From Micromonospora sediminicola (GTDB lineage: Bacteria; Actinomycetota; Actinomycetes; Mycobacteriales; Micromonosporaceae): 64,000 nt of DNA. The position numbers were made by a program, and so were the translations under genes. Under the pieces are notes generated by a model that saw only the letters and a list, made by a program, of their open reading frames with translations, was not told where the DNA came from and did not search any database. Of the stretch, positions 56,711 to 64,000 are shown piece after piece. The stretch lies in assembly GCF_900089585.1 (NCBI RefSeq), contig NZ_FLRH01000003.1:791001-855000 (forward strand), in the 5' to 3' direction. Numbering within the stretch: the stretch's first letter is position 1; each line of letters begins with the position of its first letter.

Positions 56711-58208
56711 CGGCCGGCTCCGGCTGCGGCGCCGGTGCCGGGACCGGCGCGGGTGGCGCCGGCGGCTCGACCGGGGCCGACTGGCCGCCCATGCCGAGGT
56801 TGATGATCTCGCGGACCGGGTCGCGGTCGGCCTCGGCCGCGTCCTCGGCCTGCATCCGGCGGATCTGCCCCTGGCTGTAGCCGAGGTCCTCGCGGGCCTG
56901 CCGCTTGGTGATGATCGGCTCGTCGCCGCCGAACACCTTGCGGACCGCGTCAGCGGCCTGCGCCCGGGTGGGCGTCGACGGGTCCCGCCAGATCGTCTCC
57001 AGCCGCTTGGTGGCCGGGTCCCAGTCGCCGTCCTGCAGCCGGCGCACGTGCCGGTTCACGCGCTTGTAGGAGCCGCTGAACGGCACGGTCTTGCGCTCGG
57101 CCCGCTTGATCAGCCGGGCCTCGGCCGCCCGCCACGCCTCCGCGCTGGCCGGGGTGTCGGTCACCACCCCGAACGCGGTCGGTGGCAGGCCGACCAGGGC
57201 GGTGGCGTGCTTGGCCAACTGGGTCAGGGACTGGTGGAAGTTCGCCAGGCTGGAGGCGGCGAACTCGTGGGCCTTGATGCCGCCGCCGTCGGTGTCCTCG
57301 CCGCCGCCTTCCAGGGTGAGCAGCTTGCCCATGATGACCTGCAGCGCGGACTGCTTCTGACCCTTGTCGTCGACCAGGTCGTCCTCACCGATGCCGAACA
57401 GCGCGCGCAGCGGGATCGCGTGGAACTCCGCGGCGACCATCATGTCGCTGGCCAGCTTGTTGGCGGCGTGCGACAGCGTCAGCAGCGGGATCGTCAGCTC
57501 CGACTTGCCGTACCGGTCAGCCAGGCGGCCGCGGTTGGTCAGCGGGGTCACGAGGACCTCGCCCACGTTGTGCACGTCCCGGCCGATCTCCCGCCAGCCC
57601 TGCGGGCCCCGGTCGAACCAGACCGTGTGGTTGGGCATGTAGAGGGTGGCGTACTCCTGCGGCAGCCGGATCAGGCTGTCCGGGTCCTCCACCCAGCGGC
57701 GCAGCGCCGCCCGCGGCGCCCGGGTGCGCGGGTCGATGTCGGCGTACATCTCCAGCGGGGACTCCACCGTCACCAGCGGGGTGTCGTCGTCGTCCTCGTT
57801 GGTGCCCACCGCGATGTAGGAGCGGCGCATCACGAGGGCGTCGAGGCGGCCGAGCTGCGCCTCTTCGTCGAGGTCGTTGTCCTGCCACACCCGCTGGAGG
57901 TTCTTGTCCGCGGTGGCGCTGGCCAGCTCGTCGGCCGGGGTGTCCGGATCCGGCTCGTCGTCGTCCTCCGGGTACCGGAACCCGAGCACGTCCAGGCGCT
58001 CTTCCAGAGGGTCGACGGCGAGCATCGGCCAGCCCAGCGACACGGCCTGGAGCCGTTCGCCGACCTCCCGCAGGATCTCCGGGTGGATGTAGTGCAGCGG
58101 CGCGCTGCCCTCGTAGAGGGCGTTGAGCTCCTGCAGCTGCGGCAGCTCCCGGTCGTGCCGGCTGGCCAGGTGGGTGACCCATCCCAGGTCATCGGTGGGC
58201 AGCGGCAT
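56700..58208 (-). CDS. Portal protein
   Basis: This 502-residue protein has the SPP1 gp6-like pattern: LQELNALYEGSAPLHYI at the N-terminus, wing and stem helices (QSLTQLAKHATALVGLPPTAFGVV, EAWRAAEARLIKRAERKTVPF) and a Pro-rich acidic C-terminus. It forms the dodecameric DNA gate at one capsid vertex and docks terminase. It follows the large terminase gene by three bases. Confidence 0.9.
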   Translation of the reverse strand: MPLPTDDLGWVTHLASRHDRELPQLQELNALYEGSAPLHYIHPEILREVGERLQAVSLGWPMLAVDPLEERLDVLGFRYPEDDDEPDPDTPADELASATADKNLQRVWQDNDLDEEAQLGRLDALVMRRSYIAVGTNEDDDDTPLVTVESPLEMYADIDPRTRAPRAALRRWVEDPDSLIRLPQEYATLYMPNHTVWFDRGPQGWREIGRDVHNVGEVLVTPLTNRGRLADRYGKSELTIPLLTLSHAANKLASDMMVAAEFHAIPLRALFGIGEDDLVDDKGQKQSALQVIMGKLLTLEGGGEDTDGGGIKAHEFAASSLANFHQSLTQLAKHATALVGLPPTAFGVVTDTPASAEAWRAAEARLIKRAERKTVPFSGSYKRVNRHVRRLQDGDWDPATKRLETIWRDPSTPTRAQAADAVRKVFGGDEPIITKRQAREDLGYSQGQIRRMQAEDAAEADRDPVREIINLGMGGQSAPVEPPAPPAPVPAPAPQPEPAGVG

Positions 58209-58211
58209 GGG

Positions 58212-59858
58212 TCACCTCCTGACGATGATCTGCTTGCGCTTCTTGCGTTTCCAGCCGCCCTTGGCGATCGCGTCCAGGCGGGCCTTCCAGGACAGGCACC
58301 CGGCCATCGCCAGGTCGATGTACTTCGTGGAGTCGGGCCGGATCTTGTAGATCGTCCACAGCGGTGTCTCGTCGTCGTCGCGGACGTTGAGGTCACCGCG
58401 GACGGCGTTGCCGATGTGGTCGGCGTAGGTCTTGTCGCCGTTGTGGGTCAGCTCGCCGGAGGTCTGCGCGGTGCGGTAGGCGCGCATCGCCTGGCCGATC
58501 TGGCGGGGCCGGTTGGTGTACCACTCCAGCACCCGCCGCTCGCCGTACCGGCCCGACCAGCGGGCCACGGCGGACTCGAAGCGCGGCGGGTCGGCGTACA
58601 CCAGCCGCACCGCGTACAGGTCCATCGCCTCGGTCAGGACGCCGTCGACGTCGTCGTCGGTGACCTCCCAGCCCTCGGCGTCGTCGGGGCGCACCCAGTA
58701 GCGCAGCGGCCACTGGAAGCCGGTCTCGATGTGCGTGGCGATGAACCCGACCGCGTCGCGCCAGCGGGCCCCGTCGAAGCCGATGGTGATCGGTTCGCCG
58801 TGCTCGATCCGGATCGCCGGGCGGGCGAGGGTCTTCGTCCACCTGGCGGCGTCGAACGCGTTGCGCTCGGCTGACCGGCGGCGGTTGAGCCAGACCCGCT
58901 GCCAGTACATCTTGTCGGTGTCCGGCTGGTGGTACAGCGACGCGATCGACTCGACCTGGCCCTCGAAGTCCGGCCACAGCGCGATCGCCGGGCCGGAGGC
59001 CTCCCGGATCGCCGCCTTGAGCTGCTCCGGATCGTCGAGGTCCTCGTCGTCGCGCCACGGCGCCTCGCGGTGGAAGAAGAACAGCGACGCGTCCTTCACC
59101 TTGCCCGCGGCGATCATCTCCGCGTACTGGTGCGTGTCCTCCGCGCAGGAACCCTGCCCCTCCCCGTAGGTGGTGGTCGTCTCCAGCTCCCACGCGTCGG
59201 CGAGCACCCGCTTGGGCAGGTTGTTGCGCATGGTCTGCCGGGCGTCCTTGAGCCTCGGCAGGATCATCCGGTGGGTCTCGTCGAAGTGCTGGTGCGTCGT
59301 CCGGGCGCCGTCGGCCGCCGACGGGGAACCGGCCACCGCGAGGGCCTTGCCCTCGCCGTCGATGCGGGTGATGTGGTCCTTACCCGCATCGAACAGGTCC
59401 GCGTCCGGACCCTCCTGCACGATGAACAGCAGCGCCCCGTACGCCAGCTCCTCGGTCTGCTCCTCGGTGTAGGCCAGCATGGGGATGTACGGGTCGGTGA
59501 CCGGTGCACCGACCGGTTGCCAGATCCCGTCGACCAGCTTCCAGCCGTCGGTGCGCACCGGCGCTTCCGGGTGCAGCTCGCCGTACGCCACCCACGCCGC
59601 GAGTTCGGTCTTCGCCACACCCTTGCGCAGCGACCACGCCACCCGCTTGAAGCGCCGGCGGCCGGCGCGCGGGTGCCCGCGCGGGAACACCTCGTAGGCG
59701 CGGTAGATCAGCGCCCGCTTCTCCTGGTCGATCACGGCGGGGCGGCCTCGCAGGTCGCCCGGGCCGTGCACGGCCCGCTCCTCCAGGAAGTCGCACAGCT
59801 GCGGCCCGAGACTGGGCCAGGGTTGCTCGTCCAGCGGGGGGACGACGAAGACGCTCAC
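58212..59858 (-). CDS. terL: Terminase large subunit
   Basis: This 548-residue packaging motor has an N-terminal ATPase (Walker A-like WSLRKGVAKTELAAW, Walker B HQHFDETHRM) and a C-terminal RNase H-like nuclease (Asp in ITIGFDGARWRDAV and AVRLVYADPPRFE, and later GDKTYADHIGNA). GTG at 59858 overlaps the small subunit stop (GTGA). A complete terminase implies that the element can package DNA. Confidence 0.92.
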   Translation of the reverse strand: MSVFVVPPLDEQPWPSLGPQLCDFLEERAVHGPGDLRGRPAVIDQEKRALIYRAYEVFPRGHPRAGRRRFKRVAWSLRKGVAKTELAAWVAYGELHPEAPVRTDGWKLVDGIWQPVGAPVTDPYIPMLAYTEEQTEELAYGALLFIVQEGPDADLFDAGKDHITRIDGEGKALAVAGSPSAADGARTTHQHFDETHRMILPRLKDARQTMRNNLPKRVLADAWELETTTTYGEGQGSCAEDTHQYAEMIAAGKVKDASLFFFHREAPWRDDEDLDDPEQLKAAIREASGPAIALWPDFEGQVESIASLYHQPDTDKMYWQRVWLNRRRSAERNAFDAARWTKTLARPAIRIEHGEPITIGFDGARWRDAVGFIATHIETGFQWPLRYWVRPDDAEGWEVTDDDVDGVLTEAMDLYAVRLVYADPPRFESAVARWSGRYGERRVLEWYTNRPRQIGQAMRAYRTAQTSGELTHNGDKTYADHIGNAVRGDLNVRDDDETPLWTIYKIRPDSTKYIDLAMAGCLSWKARLDAIAKGGWKRKKRKQIIVRR

Positions 59859-60484
59859 ACCGCCCGCAGCGCCGCGAGGGGATCAGCCGCCGGCTGCACC
59901 GCCGTCGCCGGCGGCGTCTCGGCATCCGCCCGGTCGCGGTCGCGCTCGGCGCGCTTGGCGGCGGTCTCGTCGACAGCTACCTCCCAGCGCAGCCGCAGCA
60001 TCGCCATCGGCGACAGGCCGAGGCGGTCCGACCACTGCCGGGCCTCCTTGGCCGCGGCGAGGTCGCCCAGCTCGGCGAGGACCTTGTGCCGGACATACTG
60101 CGCGACGTCGCGTGTCCAGCGCAGCCGCTCCCACGCCACCGCCTGCGGCAGCCGCCACAGGTCGCGCCACAGGTCGGCCTCCAGCGCCCGCTGCGCTCTC
60201 ATCTGCGCCTTGATGATGGCCAGCTTCTCCTGGGTCGTCTCCAGCCGTCGGCGCACCGAGGCCTCCTTGCGGGTGCCCTCCAGCTCGGCCAGGTCCTCCT
60301 CCAGGTCCGCGACCGCGGCGGCGAGCAGGTCCCGACGCGCGGCCATCACCACGTCGGGCACCAGCGGCCAGTTCGGTGCCCGCCGTCCTCCGCGCCCTTC
60401 GGCCGGCAGCCGGGTCGTCGCGACCGTGGCGTTGCGGCGTCGGCGCTGTCCCGCCGGCTTCGGCGGCGGTCCCATCCCTGCCAT
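59855..60484 (-). CDS. terS: Terminase small subunit
   Basis: This 209-residue protein has a basic Pro-rich N-terminus (MAGMGPPPKPAGQRRRRN), a long helical central region (DLEEDLAELEGTRKEASVRRRLE), and a C-terminal helix. The GPPPKP start is common in actinophage small terminases. It binds the packaging site and recruits the large subunit. GAGGGAG precedes the ATG at 60484. Confidence 0.82.
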   Translation of the reverse strand: MAGMGPPPKPAGQRRRRNATVATTRLPAEGRGGRRAPNWPLVPDVVMAARRDLLAAAVADLEEDLAELEGTRKEASVRRRLETTQEKLAIIKAQMRAQRALEADLWRDLWRLPQAVAWERLRWTRDVAQYVRHKVLAELGDLAAAKEARQWSDRLGLSPMAMLRLRWEVAVDETAAKRAERDRDRADAETPPATAVQPAADPLAALRAV

Positions 60485-60668
60485 GATCGGCTCCCTCTCG
60501 CGGCATCGCGCCGCAGACAGCCGGGCCGTCACATCGCGTGACGGCCCTCAGGTGTGCCGGATCTCCCAGACCCGTACACGGCAATCTCTACCTCCCCGGC
60601 GGTACTGCTGACCTGGGGTCTTGGGGGTCACCCCCCACCCCTCCGGGGTCGATCACTCTCCGTGACAT
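60485..60668. other. Non-coding region upstream of terS, candidate cos/pac site
   Basis: This 184-base gap between the 60669 gene and terS has no supportable gene. It contains GGGGGT-C-ACCCCC (60623-60635), flanking GGGGTC repeats, and a short dyad GCGTGACGG/CCGTCAC near 60520-60545. Cohesive-end or packaging sites lie next to small terminase genes in many siphoviruses. The assignment is by position. Confidence 0.4.
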
Positions 60669-60947
60669 TCAGTGATCCTCGTCCAGGGTCGCGATCGTCT
60701 TGCGTGTGCGCGTTGCCGCGTACTCGACGAGCCCAAGGATGCGGTGCACGGGGACCGCGTCGTCCCGGTTGAAGCAGCCGACAGCGGTCACACCATGGCC
60801 GTGGTCGTCGAACCGCTGCTGCGCACTGATCACCACGTACTCGGTGAGCACCCACGCCTGGCCATCGTCGGCGTACGCCAGTAGCACCTGCTCGATCGCG
60901 GCGGTCAGCGCCTGATCGGCGGCCACCTGCTCGGGGGTGCGGCTCAT
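60669..60947 (-). CDS. Small actinophage protein
   Basis: This 92-residue protein (AIEQVLLAYADDGQAWVLTEYV, DHGHGVTAVGCFNRDDAVPVH) resembles a small conserved protein frequent near terminase genes of actinophages; I cannot assign a function. ATG at 60947 overlaps the HNH stop (ATGA). Confidence 0.65.
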   Translation of the reverse strand: MSRTPEQVAADQALTAAIEQVLLAYADDGQAWVLTEYVVISAQQRFDDHGHGVTAVGCFNRDDAVPVHRILGLVEYAATRTRKTIATLDEDH

Positions 60948-61339
60948 CGTTGGTTCCACCCTCCCGGCTGCTCGGCCGCGGTGTGCTTGGCGTGGCACGG
61001 ACCGCACAACCCGCGGCCGCGGGCTGGATCGTTGGGGTCGTCGCCGGCGGCGACCAGGTCGCGTCGGTCGCGGGGCCAGTGGTCGGCGTGCCGGGACGGG
61101 CGCAGGCACTGGTCGCCGTGGCCGTGGCCTCGGTCGGTGCAGACGCACAGCGGTTCCTTCCGCAGCACCCGGCGGCGGAAGCGCCGGCGGTGGCGGTGGT
61201 CGTAGCCTCGCTCGCCGGCCGTGCCGCGTGCCGCCTCGGCCCGGGCCACACAGTCCGGGCACCGGCCGGCCGGGACCGCCTCGACACAGCCCGACCCGGT
61301 TGGGCCGGGGCCGGAGCAGACCTTCCACGCCCTCGGCAC
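60944..61339 (-). CDS. HNH endonuclease
   Basis: This 131-residue protein has two cysteine pairs (GRCPDC; LCGPCHAKHT) and an H-x2-H-like active-site region (HADHWPRDRRDLVAAGDDP) typical of HNH nucleases. HNH enzymes beside terminase genes act in DNA packaging of cos-type phages. GGAGGT five bases before GTG 61339 supports the start. A hairpin and a phage promoter precede it. Confidence 0.82.
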   Translation of the reverse strand: MPRAWKVCSGPGPTGSGCVEAVPAGRCPDCVARAEAARGTAGERGYDHRHRRRFRRRVLRKEPLCVCTDRGHGHGDQCLRPSRHADHWPRDRRDLVAAGDDPNDPARGRGLCGPCHAKHTAAEQPGGWNQR

Positions 61340-61362
61340 CGCCGACCTCCAAGGCCAACGCC

Positions 61363-61392
61363 GGAGGCCCCGACCTGGTGGTCGGGGCCTCC
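61363..61392 (-). terminator. Hairpin in the leader of the HNH-terminase transcript
   Basis: Perfect 13-base arms GGAGGCCCCGACC (61363-61375) and GGTCGGGGCCTCC (61380-61392) with a four-base loop. It lies about 65 bases downstream of the predicted start of promoter 61463-61491, so it ends methyltransferase transcripts or acts as an attenuator for the terminase operon. Confidence 0.75.
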
Positions 61393-61433
61393 GTCCGGGA
61401 GCCGATCCCCGGTGACTGGCGCGGTAGCTGTGT

Positions 61434-61473
61434 AGTGGACGCACTGGTCCTACTGGCAGGTCAGCGTACGCCC
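61434..61473 (-). repeat. Phage promoter-linked repeat, copy 1
   Basis: A 40-base sequence matching 62439-62478 at 33 of 40 positions. It includes the -10 hexamer and downstream CCAGT repeats with 9-base period. Confidence 0.7.
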
Positions 61474-61491
61474 AGCTCAACCGTTGATCAA
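61463..61491 (-). promoter_or_regulatory. Phage promoter for HNH-terminase operon
   Basis: On the minus strand, -35 TTGATC (61491-61486), 17-base spacer and -10 TACGCT (61468-61463); the -35 begins just after the methyltransferase stop. The same hexamers and a similar spacer occur 1 kb upstream (62468-62497). Confidence 0.75.
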
Positions 61492-61492
61492 G

Positions 61493-62338
61493 TCAGGTCG
61501 TGGCGGGAGTGTCCTGCCTGGCCTGACGGTCGATCTGGACGCGGCTGTCGAGGACCTGGGCGATGCTCGGGCCCGCCGCGGCGTCCAGCTCGACGTGGCC
61601 CGGGGCTGCGTCTCGCAGCCGTTCGGCGGCGACCTGCTGGTAGTGCTCGGACAGCTCGACTCCGACGAACCGGCGGCCGGTCTGCAGCGCGGCGACACCG
61701 GTGGATCCGGATCCGGCGAACGGGTCGAGCACCGTGCCCCGGGGCACGCACACCTGGGCCAGCTCGGCCAGCAGCGAGACGGGCTTCTCGGTGATGTGCC
61801 GCCTCGCTACGCCGCGGGGCTGGCTGGCGGAGTACAGGCCGGGCAGGTACACCGGGTTGCGGGTGGCGTCGATCGGACCGTTGGATCCCCAGAGCAGGTA
61901 CTCGCACTCGGCCTTGAAGCCGCCCTGCCGGGGCCGGCTGATCGGCTTGTGCCACGGCACGATGCCGCGCCACAGCCACCCGCCGGCCTGCAGCGCGTCG
62001 GACGTGGCGGGAAGCTGCCGCCAGTCGGTGAACACCAGCAGGCTGGCGCCCGGCCGGGCCGCCCGGAGGCAGTGGGCCAGGACCAGGGACAGCCAGGCTA
62101 CGTAGGAGTGCTGGTCGCGGTTGTCGCCGGTGAAGTCGGCCAGGTGGTGAGCGGCGTCGCCGGAGACGTACTTGTCCCGGGCGGACTGCTTGGTGCGGTC
62201 GGACTGAGTGCGGCCGCCGCTGTTGTACGGCGGGTCGGCGAGAACCAGGTCGACGCTGCCCGCCGCGAGGGTGGGCAGCACGACCAGGGCGTCGCCGCCG
62301 TGCAGGGTTGATCGGTCGTCGGTGTGAAGGATGGTCAT
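61493..62338 (-). CDS. Orphan DNA methyltransferase (N4/N6 amino)
   Basis: This 281-residue protein carries DPPY (LVLADPPYNSGG) near the N-terminus and the AdoMet-binding FxGxG motif (VLDPFAGSGSTGVAALQTGRRFVGVE) near the C-terminus; that order is of the beta class, producing N4-methylcytosine or N6-methyladenine. There is no restriction partner, so it is an orphan enzyme, likely protecting phage DNA or regulating expression. The target is not predictable. ATG at 62338; promoter at 62468-62497. Confidence 0.88.
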   Translation of the reverse strand: MTILHTDDRSTLHGGDALVVLPTLAAGSVDLVLADPPYNSGGRTQSDRTKQSARDKYVSGDAAHHLADFTGDNRDQHSYVAWLSLVLAHCLRAARPGASLLVFTDWRQLPATSDALQAGGWLWRGIVPWHKPISRPRQGGFKAECEYLLWGSNGPIDATRNPVYLPGLYSASQPRGVARRHITEKPVSLLAELAQVCVPRGTVLDPFAGSGSTGVAALQTGRRFVGVELSEHYQQVAAERLRDAAPGHVELDAAAGPSIAQVLDSRVQIDRQARQDTPATT

Positions 62339-62405
62339 ATCTGGCGTCCCCCGTTGCACAGATGGATGGTCTGTCGCGCCAGCGTGCGACACGGACGTCC
62401 CGGCG

Positions 62406-63500
62406 TCAGCCGCCGGCGGCGGGGCCCGGGACGGAAGAAGTGGGCGCACTGGTCCCACTGGCGTCCGAGCGTACGCCCTGGTCAGGCTCGTGATCAACCA
62501 ATGCGGCCTGCCGCTCGCGCGAGGCCTTCGCCGCGGCTCTGCGGGCCCGGTCTTCCTCGTCGCGCCGGCGTTGCTCAGCCAGCTCGTCGAGGACGGTCAG
62601 CACATCGCCGAAGCGGTAGAGCGGACGGACCCACACGTCGACGGCCAGTTCCTGCGGGCCCTCGGCACCGTCGAGCTCGACGGTGGCCTGCCTCAGCCGG
62701 CCGCGCTGCGCGAGTGCCCGCAGTTGCCCGGGCGTGCACACCCGGCCGAGCCGGGCCGCCGCGGTGGCGAGCTGGGTCGCGGTGCCTCGCACGTCGCGGG
62801 CCTCGTCGAGTAGCCACCGGACGCGGGGCCCGGTCTGGTGGGTGGTCTGACAGCCGGGGCAGCGGACCCAGGTGACGCCGGGCCAGGCGTACAGCTCGGT
62901 GGTGCACCGCTGCTCCGGATCGGCGTCGATCGGTGTGAGGCAGGTGCCCGCGTACCACCGGTCGGCGGGGTTCTCGACCAGCCGCTTGACCGCGTGCGCC
63001 GCGCCGAGCAGCTCCTCGGCGGCGTCGGTGGCGTCGGGCTGGCGGCGCAGCCAGTGCAGGTGCTCGACGACGAAGCGGGCCGCGGCCGCCACCGGGTGCT
63101 CGGCGCGTCGGTCGCGGATCTCGTCGCATGAGGGGTGTCCACACCGGCCGGGCAGCGCGGTCCATCCGGCGATGCAGAGCGGCCCGACGACTCGGGGGCG
63201 TCGGCGAGGCAGGGGCACGGCTCGGGCGGTGGCGATGTGGTCCATCCAGGTGACCACGACGTGGGCGGCCGCCCAGGCCGCGTTCGACGCCTTGAGGTCG
63301 ACGGGGATCGGTGGCTCGGTCGAGCGGGGGCCGTCGCGGTCGCCGTATCGGGCCTGCCGGGTGATGTTGACGTCGGGCTCGCCGGCGAGGTCGGCCATCT
63401 CCTGGAGGGCGTGCCCGACGGGCCGGTAGCACTTCGGGCAGACGTAGCCGCCGGTCGGGTCCGGCCGGCCGCACCAGGCGCAGTCATGGAAGGAGGTCAC
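62406..63500 (-). CDS. Zinc-motif protein of actinophage type
   Basis: This 364-residue protein begins with a zinc ribbon (CAWCGRPDPTGGYVCPKCY) and has three further Cys pairs (PGRCGHPSC, PEQRCTTELY, VRCPGCQTTHQTG), a wHTH-like segment (ARLGRVCTPGQLRALAQRGRLRQA) and a charged helical C-terminus. It may bind DNA, perhaps as a regulator of the late genes. GTG at 63500 overlaps the upstream stop. Confidence 0.7.
   Translation of the reverse strand: MTSFHDCAWCGRPDPTGGYVCPKCYRPVGHALQEMADLAGEPDVNITRQARYGDRDGPRSTEPPIPVDLKASNAAWAAAHVVVTWMDHIATARAVPLPRRRPRVVGPLCIAGWTALPGRCGHPSCDEIRDRRAEHPVAAAARFVVEHLHWLRRQPDATDAAEELLGAAHAVKRLVENPADRWYAGTCLTPIDADPEQRCTTELYAWPGVTWVRCPGCQTTHQTGPRVRWLLDEARDVRGTATQLATAAARLGRVCTPGQLRALAQRGRLRQATVELDGAEGPQELAVDVWVRPLYRFGDVLTVLDELAEQRRRDEEDRARRAAAKASRERQAALVDHEPDQGVRSDASGTSAPTSSVPGPAAGG
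62439..62478 (-). repeat. Phage promoter-linked repeat, copy 2
   Basis: The partner of 61434-61473 (33 of 40 identical). It lies in the 3' coding part of the 62406 gene and includes AGTGGG-N9-CCCACT. Confidence 0.7.
62468..62497 (-). promoter_or_regulatory. Phage promoter for the methyltransferase gene
   Basis: On the minus strand, -35 TTGATC (62497-62492), 18-base spacer and -10 TACGCT (62473-62468). It is located inside the end of the 62406-63500 gene. Confidence 0.7.
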
Positions 63501-64000
63501 CGGGTCTCCTCGTGGGTGGCGGGTGGGGTGGCGGGCACGGAGCCGGGAGGCCAGGCGTAGTCGGGAGGGGCGGTCGGAGGAGCGGGTGCTCGCGAGCGCC
63601 GGTGGTAGATGTCCGGGGAGTCCGGGGCCCTGGCGGGTTGGGTGGGGCGGCGGGTCGGATCAGGGTGATCAGGGCGGTGCCCGACCCGACCCTCCCCGGC
63701 ACCCCCCTCGACCGTCGCGGACCGTTGTTCGTGCTGGTGACCGCCGTTCTGCGGATACACCTCACCCGTGGTGTTGTCGTTCGGATCAGCGATCCGGTCG
63801 TCTGTTCGATCAGTGATGCGATCAGCGTTCGGATCAGCGTCTGATCGGTGATCGGTCGCTGTTTCGTCGGTGATCTGTTGCTGATCGGGGAGGTCGTTGA
63901 GGACCTGGTCGCGGTTGGTCCAGGCGGCCTTCTCGGAGGACGTGGGCTCGGCCAGGAGGACCATGTCGGCCTCGTACGGGGTGCGGTGGCCCTTGTGCTC
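63497..64000 (-). CDS. Phage protein, 5' end outside window
   Basis: The frame is open to the right edge (167 residues visible). The visible N-terminal part (HRTPYEADMVLLAEP, then SSEKAAWTNRDQVLNDL) is ordered; the rest is a polar low-complexity tail rich in Asp, Arg, Thr and Pro. An internal ATG at 63964 would give a 155-residue protein, but conserved-looking sequence upstream suggests the gene begins outside. Function unknown. Confidence 0.55.
   Translation of the reverse strand, partial: EHKGHRTPYEADMVLLAEPTSSEKAAWTNRDQVLNDLPDQQQITDETATDHRSDADPNADRITDRTDDRIADPNDNTTGEVYPQNGGHQHEQRSATVEGGAGEGRVGHRPDHPDPTRRPTQPARAPDSPDIYHRRSRAPAPPTAPPDYAWPPGSVPATPPATHEETR
63779..63880. repeat. GATC-rich direct repeats
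   Basis: GTTCGGATCAGCG occurs at 63779-63791 and 63827-63839, and GATC is found about eight times between 63781 and 63890. They lie in the coding region for the low-complexity tail of the 63497 gene. Confidence 0.5.

Larger units (their letters stand above)
30167..64000. mobile_element. Integrated siphovirus-type element (left portion)
   Basis: The element begins at the 3' part of tRNA-Thr with a tyrosine integrase and runs past the right edge. It contains regulators, a DUF2637 transfer-type membrane module and a complete set of head, neck, tail and packaging genes on the minus strand in canonical siphovirus order. The distal attachment site and probably further early or replication genes lie outside the window. 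All structural genes seen are full length, so the element could be functional. Confidence 0.9.

Noticed and set aside
60554..60772. 72-codon plus-strand frame spanning the pre-terminase gap
   Set aside because: It is mostly antisense to the 60669-60947 gene and has no start signal; the gap is better explained as a packaging or leader region.
63512..63844. Plus-strand open frame at the right end
   Set aside because: Antisense to a coupled minus-strand gene and of low complexity; no ribosome binding site.

Overview
This window reads as high-GC actinobacterial DNA, most likely Micromonospora or a close relative. The evidence is strong G/C bias at third codon positions, many GTG starts, several apparently leaderless promoters, AfsR/SARP-, DUF397- and DUF2637-type genes, and two copies of an AAGGGCCCCC..TTAAC intergenic repeat that I associate from memory with Micromonospora genomes. 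No database search was possible.

Positions 1-30243 are chromosomal. A tyrosine/homogentisate catabolism region spans about 0.9-11.4 kb: homogentisate dioxygenase (hmgA) faces an uncharacterised gene that is stop/start-coupled to fumarylacetoacetase. Further on lies a leftward operon hpd - two RDD membrane proteins - aminotransferase, divergent from an Lrp/AsnC regulator. Together these cover transamination, 4-hydroxyphenylpyruvate oxidation, ring cleavage and final hydrolysis, but no recognisable maleylacetoacetate isomerase is present. Interspersed or following are a DUF397 protein, an SRPBCC protein, two membrane-anchored PQQ-like beta-propellers, class I fumarase, an AfsR-like NTPase regulator, class II fumarase, a GNAT acetyltransferase, a CGNR regulator divergent from an EamA exporter coupled to a HAD phosphatase, a secreted subtilisin, a DUF559 nuclease-like protein, an IclR regulator divergent from cysS-rlmB, and a MalK/MsiK-type sugar ABC ATPase. 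The section ends at tRNA-Thr(UGU).

Positions 30167/30244 to the right edge are an integrated siphovirus-type element placed at the tRNA-Thr gene; its right end lies beyond the window. The left arm (30.3-38.8 kb, mostly + strand) carries a tyrosine integrase, a stalk-like membrane protein, GntR, XRE and excisionase-like regulators with palindromic operators, and translationally coupled small and membrane proteins around a DUF2637 protein. That module resembles actinomycete integrative conjugative elements (AICEs) more than a classical phage early region. A strong bidirectional terminator at 38757-38799 separates it from the late genes.

The late genes (minus strand, read from 64.0 to 38.8 kb) follow canonical order: small regulatory or zinc proteins, an orphan DNA methyltransferase, HNH endonuclease, terminase small and large subunits, portal, MuF-like protein, scaffold, major capsid, head-tail connectors, tail tube, a G/GT tail chaperone pair with a canonical -1 slippery heptamer, tape measure, distal tail, Gp37-like protein, tail-tip or fibre proteins, lysin, collagen-like and holin-like membrane proteins. 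Two near-identical phage promoters with a shared downstream repeat precede the methyltransferase and the HNH/terminase block. The element looks intact across the visible part; I saw no frameshifted or truncated structural genes.
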